From Ryuthela nishihirai (taxonomy: Eukaryota > Arthropoda > Arachnida > Araneae > Heptathelidae): a DNA stretch of 64,000 nucleotides. The stretch covers positions 73,157,501-73,221,500 of the forward strand of contig JAWZYU010000011.1 of assembly GCA_038380435.1 (NCBI GenBank), in the 5' to 3' direction. The notes under the pieces are model-generated. The model did not search any database, was not told the DNA's origin, and was given only the letters and a program-made list of their open reading frames with translations. Position 1 is the first letter of the stretch; every line of letters starts with the position of its first letter. The translations under genes were made by a program, and so were the position numbers. Positions 1 to 11,215 of the stretch are shown here, in pieces.

Positions 1-540
1 TGCTGCACAATCACAATAAAGGGAAAAAAAAGTGTAATCTGATTTTACTGTTATCTCAGTGTCTTTCATTTACCCTCTTTGTGAAAGTTAAAACTCAATG
101 AATATATACTATCTTGCTCTCTAATTTTCAAAAGAAAATTGAACTTAAAAAGAGTATTGTAAAGGTTAACAGTACAAACACTACTGCCACCTAAAAAATT
201 GCTAAACCAAGGAATTAATCAAAAAAAATCTGAGAGATATGGTTACTATGTACTGCACTTTTCTATGCAGACTGAATGTTCAACCCTGTTTCCATCATCA
301 ACAATTTTCAGTTGTAAGATGCTTGTATTTTATTATTCAAAATAATTGTGTGAAAGTAGAAATAATAGTATTTAGACTTCTGGAGTACAATAAAAATTTT
401 ACTTTTAGATAGCTATTATTAATCTTTCATGGGAATTTTTTTGACCTTTTGAATTCTGTCTGGGATTTTAGTAGATGCCTTGTTACATCAAGGAAAATAC
501 TCAATATTCCACATGATCAAGTACATAAAATTTGATTGCT
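1..540. other. AT-rich non-coding stretch
   Basis: I see no open reading frame, RNA gene or clear repeat here. It is probably intronic or intergenic sequence upstream of the first SINE. Confidence 0.5.
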
Positions 541-757
541 AAGCCGTCCTGTGGCCGAGTGGTTAGCATGCTTGGCTACTGATCTAAGGGACCTGGGTTC
601 GAGCCCCGAATTTCAAGGCATGGATGTGTGTGTTGTTTTTCTGCTGAGGTCCTGCCAACCTCACAGACCTTCAACTATGGCATATTAAACTGACAGGCTC
701 CTGTCAGACCTCTGCGGCAAGCAGCTGCTTGAGGAGGTATTTATTTATTTATTTTTT
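541..757 (+). repeat. SINE-A copy 1 (tRNA-derived), near full length
   Basis: The head looks like a class II (Ser/Leu-type) tRNA. It has an A-box-like GGCCGAGTGGTTAGC at about 553-567 and a B box GGGTTCGAGCCCC at 595-607. The body (GTTGTTTTTCTGCTGAGGTC, then TGACAGGCTCCTGTCAGACC, then AGCAGCTGCTTGAGG) ends in a TTTATTTATTTA tail. About ten copies of the same body occur in the window on both strands. A SINE retroposed by LINE machinery from a tRNA-like RNA polymerase III transcript is the best explanation. Confidence 0.85.
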
Positions 758-952
758 ATATGCAAATGATAATTTCAAACAGATAGCATTTTATAAAAAA
801 GAAAAATGCACAAAATTAATAAAGACTCGCAGCCTACCCCTCAATATCAGGGGTTAAACTCAGACAAAAAATGCGCAATCTTGTTCCCATATTACACCAA
901 CCACATAAATACAATTACACAAATTCTGTCTTAACGTTACAATAACAATTAA
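758..952. other. unassigned sequence between SINE-A and the Penelope-like terminal repeat
   Basis: No gene is seen. The stretch lies between the SINE tail and the start of the direct repeat at about 953. It could be flanking DNA or the outer part of the retroelement. Confidence 0.3.
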
Positions 953-1074
953 AAAGGATTTAATCACGATAATGCTGTGGTACAAAGTTAAAACATAAAA
1001 CTTCCAGGGAGTAATTTTCAAACTAGGAAAGTGCTGTACATACCATTACCATATATGGAATCTACTTAACTAAT
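953..1074 (-). repeat. PLE terminal direct repeat, copy at 3' end
   Basis: The sequence from AAAGGATTTAATCACGATAA to ...CTACTTAACTAAT recurs almost identically at 4368-4386 plus 7996-8098, interrupted there by the LINE. It is interpreted as the pseudo-LTR of the Penelope-like element. Confidence 0.7.
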
Positions 1075-1734
1075 ACCTTAGAATTACCCTTAGCTTTATA
1101 CATTACTTCAAAATTAACTCTTCCTTCAAGAGACCAATTAGAGCCATATATAAAGTGAAAACATATTTACCACTTATGCTGGTACGATTGCATATTTTGC
1201 AGCGTTGTCATGCTGTAGTTGGTAATTATATATGCTACCAGTCCTGATAGTAGATGTTCTTCTAGCAGTTACAATGCTGGCATAGATGTTATGAACTGAC
1301 ACTATTTTCTTTAGTTTCCTTATCCACAAGTTTATCCACAGTCAGTTGTTCGTGGTGGTATAAGTTCTATTTCTTTTACGTAGGATGTTATATACAGCGA
1401 CGCTTTTAGCCATGTTGTTGCACATTGTAACCTCAAGGTAATAGTAAATTCTCATAGGGCATTACATGAACAGTTCTTTTGTTGTGAAAAGCACTTTTCC
1501 CTGCTTGAAAAGATTTTAGGTACGCTCCTTACTGGAAGAAAGTTAATGTTCTGATGACCGTTAATTTAATATTGGCCAAAAGCCATTGCTTTTACAACGT
1601 TAAAACCTTTAAAATACATCTTAAAAACACGAACCTTCCAGGCTCATTGCGCGACGCATTTCACCACGAACTCATAACACATGGCATCCTCAGGCGAATA
1701 CGATGATAGCAAAGTGAAGTTTAAGTAGCCGCCT
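1075..1734. other. 3' non-coding part of the PLE
   Basis: No gene is seen between the terminal repeat and the end of the endonuclease reading frame. It holds many short A/T runs and is taken as the untranslated 3' region of the - strand retroelement. Confidence 0.45.
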
Positions 1735-2131
1735 TCAGTCTAGCCCAGCCCTTTGCGTACTGAGTGCTGCGTGCGCAACTCGTGATGAAGGCTGCAATAG
1801 GAGATGCCATGCCGATGGAAGGGGTGGAATCTCGGTATTGCAGACCTCGTCACGATGTTTATGTATATTTAAAGTTTCGGCGTATTGTAGTTGAAATTTT
1901 GTTTTTGGGGCTATTCCAGGTTTAAAGTTAATTTTATCAATTTTAGTATTATTTTCTATTATTGTTTTTGATAATGCTGTTGTGAGGCTCTTTTTACTTA
2001 TGTCTGTAATATGTTCCTGCATTCGCATCTCGTATTGTCTGTATGTTTTTCCTATATATTTATTTTTGCCCTCTAATTTGTTATCAGGGTCAGGGATTTC
2101 AATTTTGTATACTCCTCCTGTGGGTGGTTTT
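1735..2131 (-). pseudogene. PLE GIY-YIG endonuclease domain
   Basis: C-terminal domain of the Penelope-like polyprotein. It would nick the target DNA for retrotransposition. The - strand reads GGVYKIEIPDPDNK, then KYIGKTYRQYEMRMQEHI, so the paired GIY (here GVY) and YIG motifs are present. The motifs lie upstream of the Met at 2028. A frame change at about 2131-2150, just after the end of the RT reading frame (ending ILNDRG), separates it from the RT. The tail (..TLNIHKHRDEV..) runs to a stop at 1735. It is broken from its RT and presumably non-functional. Confidence 0.75.
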
Positions 2132-3412
2132 TTAACCCCTATCGTTTAAAATTAAATTTTTAATGGAGTGGGTGATAGTGCTGGGTAAAATAATATTATA
2201 TTTTCTTAAAGTATTTTCGAGAGTTTTCGTTATAGTTTTCATATAGGGAAAACTTTTAACATACTGTTTTTTACTTTCTATTTGTTGTGGATTCGGTTGG
2301 GTATCTCTTTTTACAGTATATTTTGCTTCCGTTTCCCATTTTTGTAGCAACTCTCCTGGATATCCCACCTCCTGTGCAGTTGTTTGAATATATGGTAACT
2401 CTTTTTGTAGAGTTTTTTGTTGTGAACAGTATCTGTATGCCCTGATGTAATGGGGAATAATACTCGCTTTTTTATATTTCATCGGATGTGATGAATCTAT
2501 TGGTATATAAATGGTAGTATGTGTTGGTTTCTGATATACAGTACTCTCACATAAGTGTGATTTTCGAGTTATTTTAATATCCAAGTATGGTATTTGACCA
2601 TTTATTTCAGATTCAGTAGTAAATTTAATAGTGGGCATTACACTGTTAAATGTGTTAACAAATTCTTTCAATTTTTCTACTGGATGGGGCCAGAAGATGA
2701 GAATGTCATCTATATATCGTATATATAGATCTGGTTTTAGCTTACAAGTGGAAAGGGCAGTTTCCTCAACGTACCTCATGACCACGTCGGACATGAGTCC
2801 AGACAGAGGGGAACCCATTGGGATGCCCTCGGTCTGGAGTCATGTCCGCCCTCCGATGTCAAAGAAGTTTGATTTTACAGCAAGGTCCAGTGCACCGTGC
2901 ATAGCAAAATATTGAGGGTGTGATGGTTTTGCTACGTGAAGCCATTCAGCTTTTAGCTGCATCGCTGCATCCAATACCTGGGGTATTAGGATACAGCGAT
3001 ATGACATCTAGCGAATGCATTGTTACCGTTGCTGAAATTGGGGGTGTTCTGAATTCTATGAAGCGCTTCATGACATGATGTTAACAATATTTTTTGTGGG
3101 TGGAAAATACTGTTTAAAAAAGTTAAACAATGGTGTTTCTAGGTTATAAGTTGGTGATTTTCGTTTATTAACTAATGGTCGAAATGGTTTATTTTTTTTA
3201 TGCAATTTTATCTTAACAAACATTTGAGGTATATCCGGGTACATTGGTACTATACATTGCTTTGCTATATCCTCTGGTATAAATGGGTCATTTTTTATAA
3301 TGCCCATTTTAGTTATTATATTTGGAATAGGGTTATTTTTTATGAGTTGACATTTTAATTCCTTTATAGTTTCCATTACTATTTTATCATATTGTTCTTT
3401 ATCCATAATCAC
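2132..3412 (-). pseudogene. PLE reverse transcriptase
   Basis: The - strand encodes RT blocks in order. Fingers: KIKLHKKNKPFRPLVNKRKS, in the reading frame 3412-3068. Motif A-like: SLDVISLYPN, around 3000-3025, in a broken stretch. Motif B-like: GIPMGSPLSGLMSDVVMRYV, at about 2770-2825. The catalytic YIDDIL box lies at about 2710-2730. Small frameshifts between 2818 and 3067 separate the pieces. YxDD together with GSPLSG and a following GIY-YIG domain is the hallmark of Penelope-like elements. A telomerase or group II origin is excluded by the endonuclease and the direct repeats. Confidence 0.8.
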
Positions 3413-3865
3413 TATTTGATTTGTTTTACAGCCATAATATTTTTAATATCTTTATTCCTTTTAAGATCTTGTATTATTTTAATATTATTATTCTCGTTAT
3501 TATTATTTTTTATTTGTTGGATAGTCCTGTACATTTTAAATCATTCCTTATCTTTTAAATTATGTGGTATTTTATTTAATGATTGTTCAATTTGTGGTAT
3601 TAGCTGTTCTATATTAACATTATTATTTTCAAAGGCATATTTAGCTCCTTTTTGTAAGATCATTTCTTGTTCCTTACTTAATTTAAATTTTGATAAATTT
3701 ATATAGTTCTCATTTTGTTGTAGTAAAATTCGGTTATGTTTTTTCTGATTTTGTATTAAGTTACTTATTTTCTTTTCATGTTTTTTTTTTTATCTTTATA
3801 GTTTCCTCCTCTATTCTATATGCTACTCTACCCATAAATTGATTTAAGTTATTAAAAATAAAATA
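3413..3865 (-). pseudogene. PLE N-terminal linker region, decayed
   Basis: A very A/T-rich stretch. On the - strand short pieces such as LNQFMGRVAYRIEEETIKI read on from the N-terminal frame interrupted by the SINE, so this is the middle of the PLE protein upstream of the RT. It holds several frame changes and homopolymers, and no independent gene is seen. Confidence 0.45.
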
Positions 3866-4043
3866 AATAAATACCCCCTCAAGCAGCTGCTTGCCACAGA
3901 GGTCTGACAGGAGCCTGTCAGTTTATATGGCATAGTAGAAGGTCTGTGAGGATGGCAGGACCTCAGCAGAAAAACAACACACATATCCATGCCTTACCCG
4001 GGGCTCGAACCCAGGTCCCTTAGATCAGTAGCCAAGCGTGCTA
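3866..4043 (-). repeat. SINE-A copy 2, inserted in the PLE coding region
   Basis: Reverse-oriented SINE-A: the TTTATTTA-type tail at 3866-3880, the AGCAGCTGCTTG body block, and a tRNA-like head with B box (reverse of GGGTTCGAGCCCC) at about 4000-4013. The head is cut before the A box at about 4043, so the copy is 5'-truncated. PLE coding sequence continues on both sides. Confidence 0.8.
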
Positions 4044-4303
4044 TTAGTTTTTAAATTTAAGTAACTCCTATAGATGTATTCTTCCTGCTGCCGAATGTCT
4101 TTTCGTGTCTCTCTAATTGCTTTTTTTAGCATTATTGTTTCTGCTTGCTGTAACGTGTAATGTAATTTTCTATTAAATTTTGATTTATCGATAACCAATG
4201 ATTTTGGAATAACCCCTTGTTTTTTACATTTAACTGAGAAACTCAGACGCAGCAGTAGACTGTTCAGAGTGAGGTGACCTTTCATAAACTTCCGTGACTC
4301 CAT
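4025..4303 (-). pseudogene. PLE N-terminal coding piece
   Basis: A 92-residue frame beginning MESRKFMKGHLTLNSLLLRL. The Lys/Arg-rich helical stretch AIRETRKDIRQQEEYIYRSY matches the usual basic N-terminal part upstream of PLE reverse transcriptases. Only the part above about 4043 is PLE; the last codons come from the SINE. The pieces resume in 3413-3865. Confidence 0.5.
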
Positions 4304-4386
4304 ATTTGCACTTTAAACGACTTGTGCGCTTCTTATACTAATAAGTTAACACACAGCTATACTTTATAAAGGATTTAATCACGATA

Positions 4387-4934
4387 AGGTCTGTAAATGG
4401 TAGCTAGGTAGTCACTGGAAGGAGAGCTATGCACCAATCCCCTGTGATGATGCATAGAACCGGCCAGGCCTAGCACCTAATGTCCGACCCCGCCTTCTCG
4501 TGGTGCAGACCGTTAGTACCTTTCAAAAGAGATACTCTCTTGTGGAAGTGAATGGAAGGGGAGGGCTGCCAGATTAGTGTGGCCTACTGATCTGGACAAC
4601 TATGGCTACTTTTCTTTTTTTTCTACCCTGCTGAGGAGTGGTCAACCACACAGGGTCCTGGTGCTGACCATATAAACCTACTGGACTGGACAGATATATG
4701 GCTCTGAGCTTGATTATGGATCCTGATTTTGTTGCACTGGTGGGCTTCTGTGGAGGGAAAATCTTCCGCTGTGTTTTCTGTTTGTTTGTGGGTTGACAGC
4801 CCCAAGTGAATAGATTCACAGGATATGTTTATCAGCTGGTGGATAATCCTGAGCAGAAGTCATCTCAGGCACCTGAACTCTTTGCTTCTATTGGCATCGT
4901 CAAATTCTATATTGGAGGAAGTCTTCCAGTGTAG
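4387..4934 (+). promoter_or_regulatory. LINE 5' untranslated region / presumed internal promoter
   Basis: The leader upstream of the long ORF recurs in the reversed copy (about 47480-47785) and at 63847-64000. The element therefore has a defined 5' end, starting near GGTCTGTAAATGGTAGCTAG. LINEs need an internal promoter downstream of their start, so this is the place to look for one. No specific promoter motif is claimed. Confidence 0.4.
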
Positions 4935-7900
4935 ATGGCTTCAGCCTTTAGTAGTGGGGGAACGGGTCTTTGCCCCATGTCTGCGATTAGGGGGCTGTTT
5001 GATATTGTCGGCATTCCCTCTCTCAATAAACATAGTTTCTTTAAACATCCCACTAACCATTTTCTCTCCATAGGTAGTTGGAATGTGAGGACTCTGCACA
5101 GAGCTCTTTCTCTTGATGTCCTCACACAAGAATTCCACCATTATAATTTAGATATTCTCGGCTTGCAAGAGACCAGATGGACAGATAAAGGTCAGATTCT
5201 TAAAAATAATCTTAAATTTCTCTTTTCAGGGAGGGACGACAATAAGCATCACCAAGGCGTGAGTCTGCTTCTCAGCAGACACGCTAGCGATGCTCTTCTA
5301 GGATATGAGTGCATTAATGAAAGGTTTCTTACAGCAAAATTTCAGACAAGCGTTAAAGACTTGAATGTTATCTGCTGTTATGCCCCCACTGAGGATGCCG
5401 ATGAGGATGAGAAGGATAGTTTTTATGAACAACTTCAGGATATTTTGAATTCTGTCAAGAAAGGAGATATTACCCTTGTTCTTGGTGACTTCAATGCCAA
5501 AGTTGGTACTGACTCTGACCTTTGGGGAGGAGTAATAGGCCCTTTTGGTATTGGTAGCTGCAATGGCAATGGGCAACGTCTCCTACAGGTAAGTAAACTC
5601 AATGGTTTCAGAATAACTAACACATATTACAAACACCGCGACATACATAAATACACATGGGTTTCACCTGATGGGCTGCATAGGAATATGATTGATTATA
5701 TATTAATTAATAGCAAATGGGCTAGTTCAGTTAGAAATACCAGGGCATGCAGGGGAGCTGAAATTGGATCTGACCATTACCTTGTTAAAAGTGTCTTGCA
5801 ACTTAAACTTAAAAAGTGTTGTGCTAGGGTTAAAAAATTTGCTTTTAATACTGAAGCTCTGAAAGATCCTGTTATAGCCAAAGCTTACCATGATAGGTTA
5901 CTTAGTCATTATGACAGTCATGGTATGCTTACTACTGAAGTTGAGGAAGAATGGGATCATTTTAAACAGGCTTTTTTGGACACTAACAGTACTCTTTTAG
6001 GAAAAAAGGAGCAGAAGAGACAGAATTATTTAAGTGATAAGGCACTTGAGCTTATTTCAGAAAGAAGGAACTGCAGGAATGTCCTTAATCAATACCCTAC
6101 TAGTACTAATAGAAAGCATTACAGAGAACTTAATAAACATGTAAAAGATCAGTTAGCTGCTGATAAGAATCTTTGGCTTGATGGTTTGGCTGACAAAGCC
6201 GAGGAAGCAGTTAGACAGCACAACAGCAGAGAGCTGTACCAGATAGTTAATGTTTTGTGTGGTAGAAAACTGACAGGTATACAGGGATTGAAGGATAAAC
6301 AAGGTAAGGTTATAGAAGGTGAGGATTCTGTCATGGCTAGGTGGGCTGAGCATTTCAGTGATGTTCTAAACAATACTGTTAGTTCTATTCCCATTGTTTG
6401 CAATGATGATAGATGCATTGGTGGCTTTAATGTTGGCCCTATAACACAATCTGAAGTTATTTTGGCTGTTTCTAAACTTAAACTTCATAAATCTCCAGGG
6501 GTAGATGAAATTACTACAGAAATGCTTAGAGCTGGAAATGTTTCGGTTACCACTTGGATGACTGGAATTCTGAATATCTTTTATGATAAAGGCATGGTTC
6601 CTAAGGATTTTACCAGAGCTATCATTATCCCTATTTTCAAAAAAGGTGATCGCAGTTCTTGTGATAACTATAGGGGTATCAGCCTACTCTCTGTTCCAGG
6701 TAAAGTTCTTTCCATGATTGTGCTTAATAGAATTAAGAATCTGGTTGACAGTCAATTGCGTGATGAGCAATGTGGATTCAGAAGTGGTAGGGGATGTGTG
6801 GATCAGATATTTTCACTTAGGCAGATTCTTGAGAAATGTTTAGAGTTTCAGAAACCTTTGGTTGCTAGCTTTGTTGATTTCAAAAAGGCTTTCGACTCTG
6901 TTGATCGTCATAATTTGTGGTTGATTGTGAAATCATATGGTATACCAGACAAGTTAGTTAACATAATGAAAGCTCTCTATAATAACACTGAGTCATGTGT
7001 GAGAGTTGGTAAGGCTTGTAGCAATTGGTTTAGCATTACTTCTGGTGTTCGACAAGGGTGCATTTTGTCTCCTTTTCTCTTTAGTTTGGTTATTGATTAT
7101 GTTATGCGAAATTCACTTCAAGGGAAAGATTTTGGCCTTAAATGGGCTGGAGATATGAAAATTTCTGATTTAGATTATGCTGATGATTTAGCCCTTTTGG
7201 CAAATGATGTTGATGAGATGAACTCTTTCATTCGAGCTGTTGATGAGACTGGTAGTAGAGTAGGTTTGGTTATAAACAGAGAGAAAACAAAAGTGATGAA
7301 AATTGCTCAGGCAGGCCGTGATTCAGTTAATCTGAATGGTTGCAGTCTTGAGCAGGTGTCACAGTTTAATTATCTTGGGAGCTATGTAACAGATAATGGT
7401 GATGTGCGGCATGAGATTAACAGACGAATAGGGATTGCTGCCGGGACTTATAAGAATCTATGGAGAGTGTGGAGAAATAGGCGTATACACCTAAAGACTA
7501 AAATTAGGCTGTATAATAGTTTGGTTCTTTCTAGGGTTAGTTATGGTAGTGAAACTTGGACACTTTGGAAACAAGATAACAGGAAACTAGATGCTTTTGA
7601 TTCCAGATGCTTACGCAGTATCTTGGGCATTAGGTGGTTCAACTTTGTAACTAATGATGAGGTTAGGTAAAGGAGTTTGCAACCTCCTTTAAGCAGCATA
7701 TTCTGCAGAGAGAGACTCTGTTGGTTTGGCCATGTTGCCCGTATGGATAATTATAGATTGGCGAATAGGGTTATGAACAGTGTGCCTAAAGGCCTCAGAA
7801 AGAAAGGGAGACCTAGGATGCGGTGGGCAGACAATGTCAAACAGGACCTTGTTAGAATTGGTGTGCAGTGGCCAGATGCAGTAGATGTAGCTCAGAATAG

Positions 7901-7949
7901 ACTTGCTTGGAGAACTAAATTGCACGGTCTGGTTGGACCTCCGTAGCCC
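4935..7949 (+). pseudogene. LINE ORF: AP endonuclease + reverse transcriptase, one in-frame stop
   Basis: A 911-residue frame from ATG 4935 to TAA 7668-7670. The same frame then continues without further stops to 7949, adding about 90 residues. Endonuclease: SWNVRTLHRA (from about residue 48), the catalytic Glu in DILGLQETRW, LGDFNAKVG, and SDHYLV near residue 250. RT: PIFKKGDRSSCDNYRGISLL, motif A FVDFKKAFDSVD, motif B GVRQGCILSPFLF, motif C LDYADDLALL. After the stop comes a C-terminal block (CRERLCWFGHVARM, then RKKGRPRMRWADNVKQDL) typical of this LINE group. The reversed copy has CAA where this copy has TAA, so the stop looks like a C-to-T change. All other key residues are intact. Confidence 0.9.
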
Positions 7950-8098
7950 ATGGCTGCTTGAGGATGAGGATGGATGGGATGGGGGAATCACGATAATGCT
8001 GTGGTACAAAGTTAAAACATAAAACTTCCAGGGTGTAATTTTCAAACTAGGAAAGTGCTGTACATATTGTTACCATATATGGAATCTACTTAACTAAT

Positions 8099-8385
8099 TG
8101 ATTACTAATAAAATTGATTAATAATTAACTAATTGAACTACAGCCCAAAATTATAGCTGCTCCCCCTCCAAATATCAAATAAATTATTTGTAAAATATTT
8201 TAATTACAATATGTCATCATACATTTATTACACTGACTTTACACCTTTACTTCTCTTTTGTCAGGAACTAACTCTTGACAGCACCATAAAGGGTGCTATT
8301 CGTAAATACTTCTTTTTACATATATTCCATACCATCATGTTTTTAAATGTAAATGACAACTAAGTTTTTTAATTGTTATTTTATG
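8099..8385. other. non-coding stretch between the PLE and a MITE
   Basis: A/T-rich sequence in which I see nothing recognisable. Confidence 0.4.
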
Positions 8386-8389
8386 TTAA

Positions 8390-8913
8390 CCCTTTCAGGA
8401 CCATAAGGTTTCTAAGAGTAAATATTAGTATGTAACTGTTTATTTTAGTTTGTTTAGATGTAAAATAAATAAAAATCATAAGAAAAATACATAACAATGT
8501 GTAGTTTTTTTGGAATTTTATGGGAAATATTTTTCCCAATGGACTATAAAGGTAACACAAATTATAGTTAGGCTTATTATGCAATGTCTTTTATTTATTT
8601 GTTTATTAGAACAAAATGTTAACTAAAATAATACAAAATTATGAAATAAAATTACTATACAAAATGATGTGCTAATTATGATATTCTGCGAAGCAATTTC
8701 TTTTGGTAGTGAGGCAAAGATGGACATTGCACATAGTACATATATTATGCGTCCTGACAGTTCTGTTTTTGTTTTCTAAACGTTCTACATAATTGCGTTC
8801 GGCATACGTTCTATTTAGACATTCGGTATAAAAAAATGCAGATAAGGTTATAATTAAATACGACAATCACCAATTTTAAAATGGGAAAAATGTTTCCCTT
8901 AGTCATGAAAGGG
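8390..8913. mobile_element. TTAA-flanked MITE (piggyBac-like ends)
   Basis: The 524-bp block is bounded by TTAA (8386-8389 and 8914-8917). Its ends are inverted: CCCTTTCAGGACCATAAG at the left, and the right end read in reverse gives CCCTTTCATGACTAAGGG. TTAA duplications with CCC-starting termini are the piggyBac hallmark. There is no coding capacity beyond short frames, so the element is non-autonomous. Confidence 0.7.
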
Positions 8914-8917
8914 TTAA

Positions 8918-11005
8918 TGTTCTTAGTATGCACGTTTTATCTGGAGGAAGGGGGGGGGGGGTGCTCCCATGAAGTATATAATGTTTAGCTAATAAGAATG
9001 CCCATGATAACACTATATTGATGGAAGATTTAAGACTGCAGCAACCCATCTTAGCATGCAGTATCAAAGCATCAGTAGAAATGGATTGGCTTACCCAAAT
9101 GCTGTACAAGCATCTGTGCAATGCAACTAGAAACTACAACTGAAAACTTTCGGCATCGACCAGCACGAGTTTCACGAACCTTCTTTCATCGGAGTGTGTC
9201 AATGTGAAATGACCTTTCATCGTAGTGTGTCAGCAATCTCTGCAAGAATTACTGGTAAAGAACTTTTGGTAATGAACTCTAACCTCGAATTTGTTTTCCA
9301 TCGTAAGCATATAGCCTAAGGCAAGCCTAAGGCAAGCTTAAGGCGTAGCCTAAGGCAAGGCGTAAGCATATAGATAGTCTAAGGAAAACAAAATGTCGTT
9401 AACGACTATTAAATGTCAGCTATTTTATTAGTGACAAAATTTAGAGGCTAAACACACCACAATGGTGTAGATTCACTATTTGTCAAACATCATATGAGAA
9501 CATTATAGAATTTTATTACTTAGACTGAATTTTGTGCAAATTAAAAGTTGATTAAAATGATAGTTTCATGACATAGGATCACTCATATGAAAATTTGGTC
9601 ATTGTTCTTAGTAATTCATATCCAACAATCAGTTGCATAATAGAGCAAGACTTTGGTGTCTTGATATCACGAACACAGAATGACACTTTGGAAACAAGTC
9701 TTTTGAAAACTCACTTTTTCCATGATCTATCTAAAAGCAGCAGTCTATTATCTTTTCTTTAAGTTACTATCAAACTTTTATTGCATTTTGCTTTTTTTTT
9801 TTTGGAATAATTGTAATAACTTTTTGTTTAAATATCAGTAATTCTTTCAGAACAGAGAAATCTAAATAGTTATGATTTCCAAATTCCGTATCTTTTGTGA
9901 TGACCCCAGTAAATCTTCACTATTTTTCTCTCTTCTTTTTTCCCATAGCTACAGGTACTGCCACACTTAATGTATTTTCGTTTATGCGTGATGGCCAAGA
10001 TGAAAAAAGTATCCACCACTGTTATCCAACACTGATATTTATATAAACAGCTATTTACAGACCTATGATAAACTTATATTTGTCTATATTTTGTACCTAG
10101 GTGTATCTGATGCACCTTCATACATTAGACAGTTGACATTTGTGAGAGCCCTAATTTTGTTGAGTTCAGGTGTCTTAGTTGCTGGAAGCTGCCTTTTTCA
10201 TGCATTCAGGTAGACATCAGTTGATCTAGCTTGGTGACTAGAACATTGATGCTTGGTGAGAGGTAATTTCTCCCCCATCAATCGAAACCCTAGAGTCCTA
10301 TCTTAGAAGCACTTATTGAATCTGACCTTACCATTTCTTTTAATGTTAGGGAATACTAGCATTCATTTGAAGCTCTTCCAATCATGCTCTGCTTCCATAG
10401 TTTTCTCCCATCCAACAAGGTTCTTCCCCTTCTTGTAATTGGGACAGATATTATACTACCACCATTGTCAAAGTTTTATTTTGCTCTTACTTACAAACCA
10501 ATTTTGATAATTATATAGACCAAGTCAAACAACCAATCAAACATGAAACCACAATGTCAGCTTTCAGCATAGCCCAGCCAGCCCTTTCAGTCAGGAAAAA
10601 TTCCCCTTCAAAATAATAACAATAAAATTAAAGCAATTTAATTCTCTATGGTACTGTTAAATGTTTTTAAGCACTTTAACAGTGCAATTTTATGGAACTA
10701 TGCTCATAGTTCAACTAAAACATTAACAACACAGGTGATATTATGTTTGATTCCTGTGATTTATACTGTCCATGAGAATTGGGAAAGTGTTTGGTGGACA
10801 TGACATTTGTTGCAAGCTATTGCCTGCATGTGAAATAGTCATAGTTTCTAGTACACTATTAAACTAAACCAACATAAGGAGAGGGAGAGACCAAAATATA
10901 TTTGTATGGTGAGGAGAACCCTCATTGATAAAAAGAACATTTCCTTTCTGGGTCCACATAAGGAAGACTAGCTCACCATTCCAAAATATGAAGTTTATTA
11001 TGCAC
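8918..11005. other. non-coding stretch, intron or intergenic
   Basis: About 2 kb without a convincing gene. It holds a G10 run near 8950 and a short CCTAAGGCAAG minisatellite at about 9313-9375. The rest is unstructured A/T-rich sequence. Confidence 0.5.
9303..9390 (+). repeat. short minisatellite (CCTAAGGCAAG units)
   Basis: GTAAGCATATAG is followed by three to four imperfect units of CCTAAGGCAAG/GCTTAAGGCGTAG, and then GTAAGCATATAG again. The block is therefore a small tandem array flanked by a 12-bp direct repeat. Confidence 0.6.
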
Positions 11006-11215
11006 CAACCTGGATGAATGGTTAAGAGTTTTGGCTTTGTATCAAAGGAACCTGACTGAGTCCAAGCCATGGATAAGAAATGGTTGTTTCTTTTCTTGGG
11101 TTGTCTTTCTGTTGAGATCTCATTACCTCACAGATTTGCTCTATGGTATAATGTATTGACAGGCCTCTGTGACAAGCAGCTGCCTCAGGGGTAATTTATA
11201 TATTTATTTATATTA
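11006..11215 (+). repeat. SINE-A copy, old and diverged
   Basis: The tRNA-like head is degraded (TGGATGAATGGTTAAGAG, then CTGACTGAGTCCAAGCC). The body blocks TTTCTGTTGAGATCTCATTA and ATTGACAGGCCTCTGTGACA are recognisable, and the tail is TATTTATTTATA. The many substitutions make it one of the oldest copies. Confidence 0.6.

Larger units (their letters stand above)
4387..7985 (+). mobile_element. LINE copy L1 (APE-RT non-LTR retrotransposon), near intact, full length
   Basis: A full-length insertion flanked by the perfect 10-bp target duplication AATCACGATA (4377-4386 and 7986-7995). It splits the PLE terminal repeat. It has a roughly 550-bp 5' leader, one long reading frame with endonuclease and RT, and a short tail of GGAT/GATG repeats. 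Other copies lie at 24718-26127, 45275-47785 (reverse), 41826-41913 (3' end, reverse) and 63847 to the window end (5' end). The simple-repeat tail and single ORF suggest an RTE-like clade, but I cannot assign the clade with certainty. Confidence 0.9.
953..8098 (-). mobile_element. Penelope-like element (PLE) with nested LINE and SINE
   Basis: A - strand retroelement with an RT of the Penelope type and a C-terminal GIY-YIG endonuclease (ORF pieces 4303 down to 1735). It is bracketed by a direct repeat of about 120 bp: one copy at 953-1074, the other at 4368-4386 continuing at 7996-8098. The second copy is split exactly by the LINE at 4387-7985. A SINE-A sits at 3866-4043. Direct terminal repeats ('pseudo-LTRs') are usual for PLEs. 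Without the insertions the element would be about 3.4 kb, a normal PLE size. Frameshifts and insertions make it inactive. Confidence 0.75.

Noticed and set aside
553..607. Possible real tRNA genes at SINE-A and SINE-B heads
   Set aside because: The A and B boxes are present, but the arms do not form a full cloverleaf and each head is followed by a repeated non-tRNA body.
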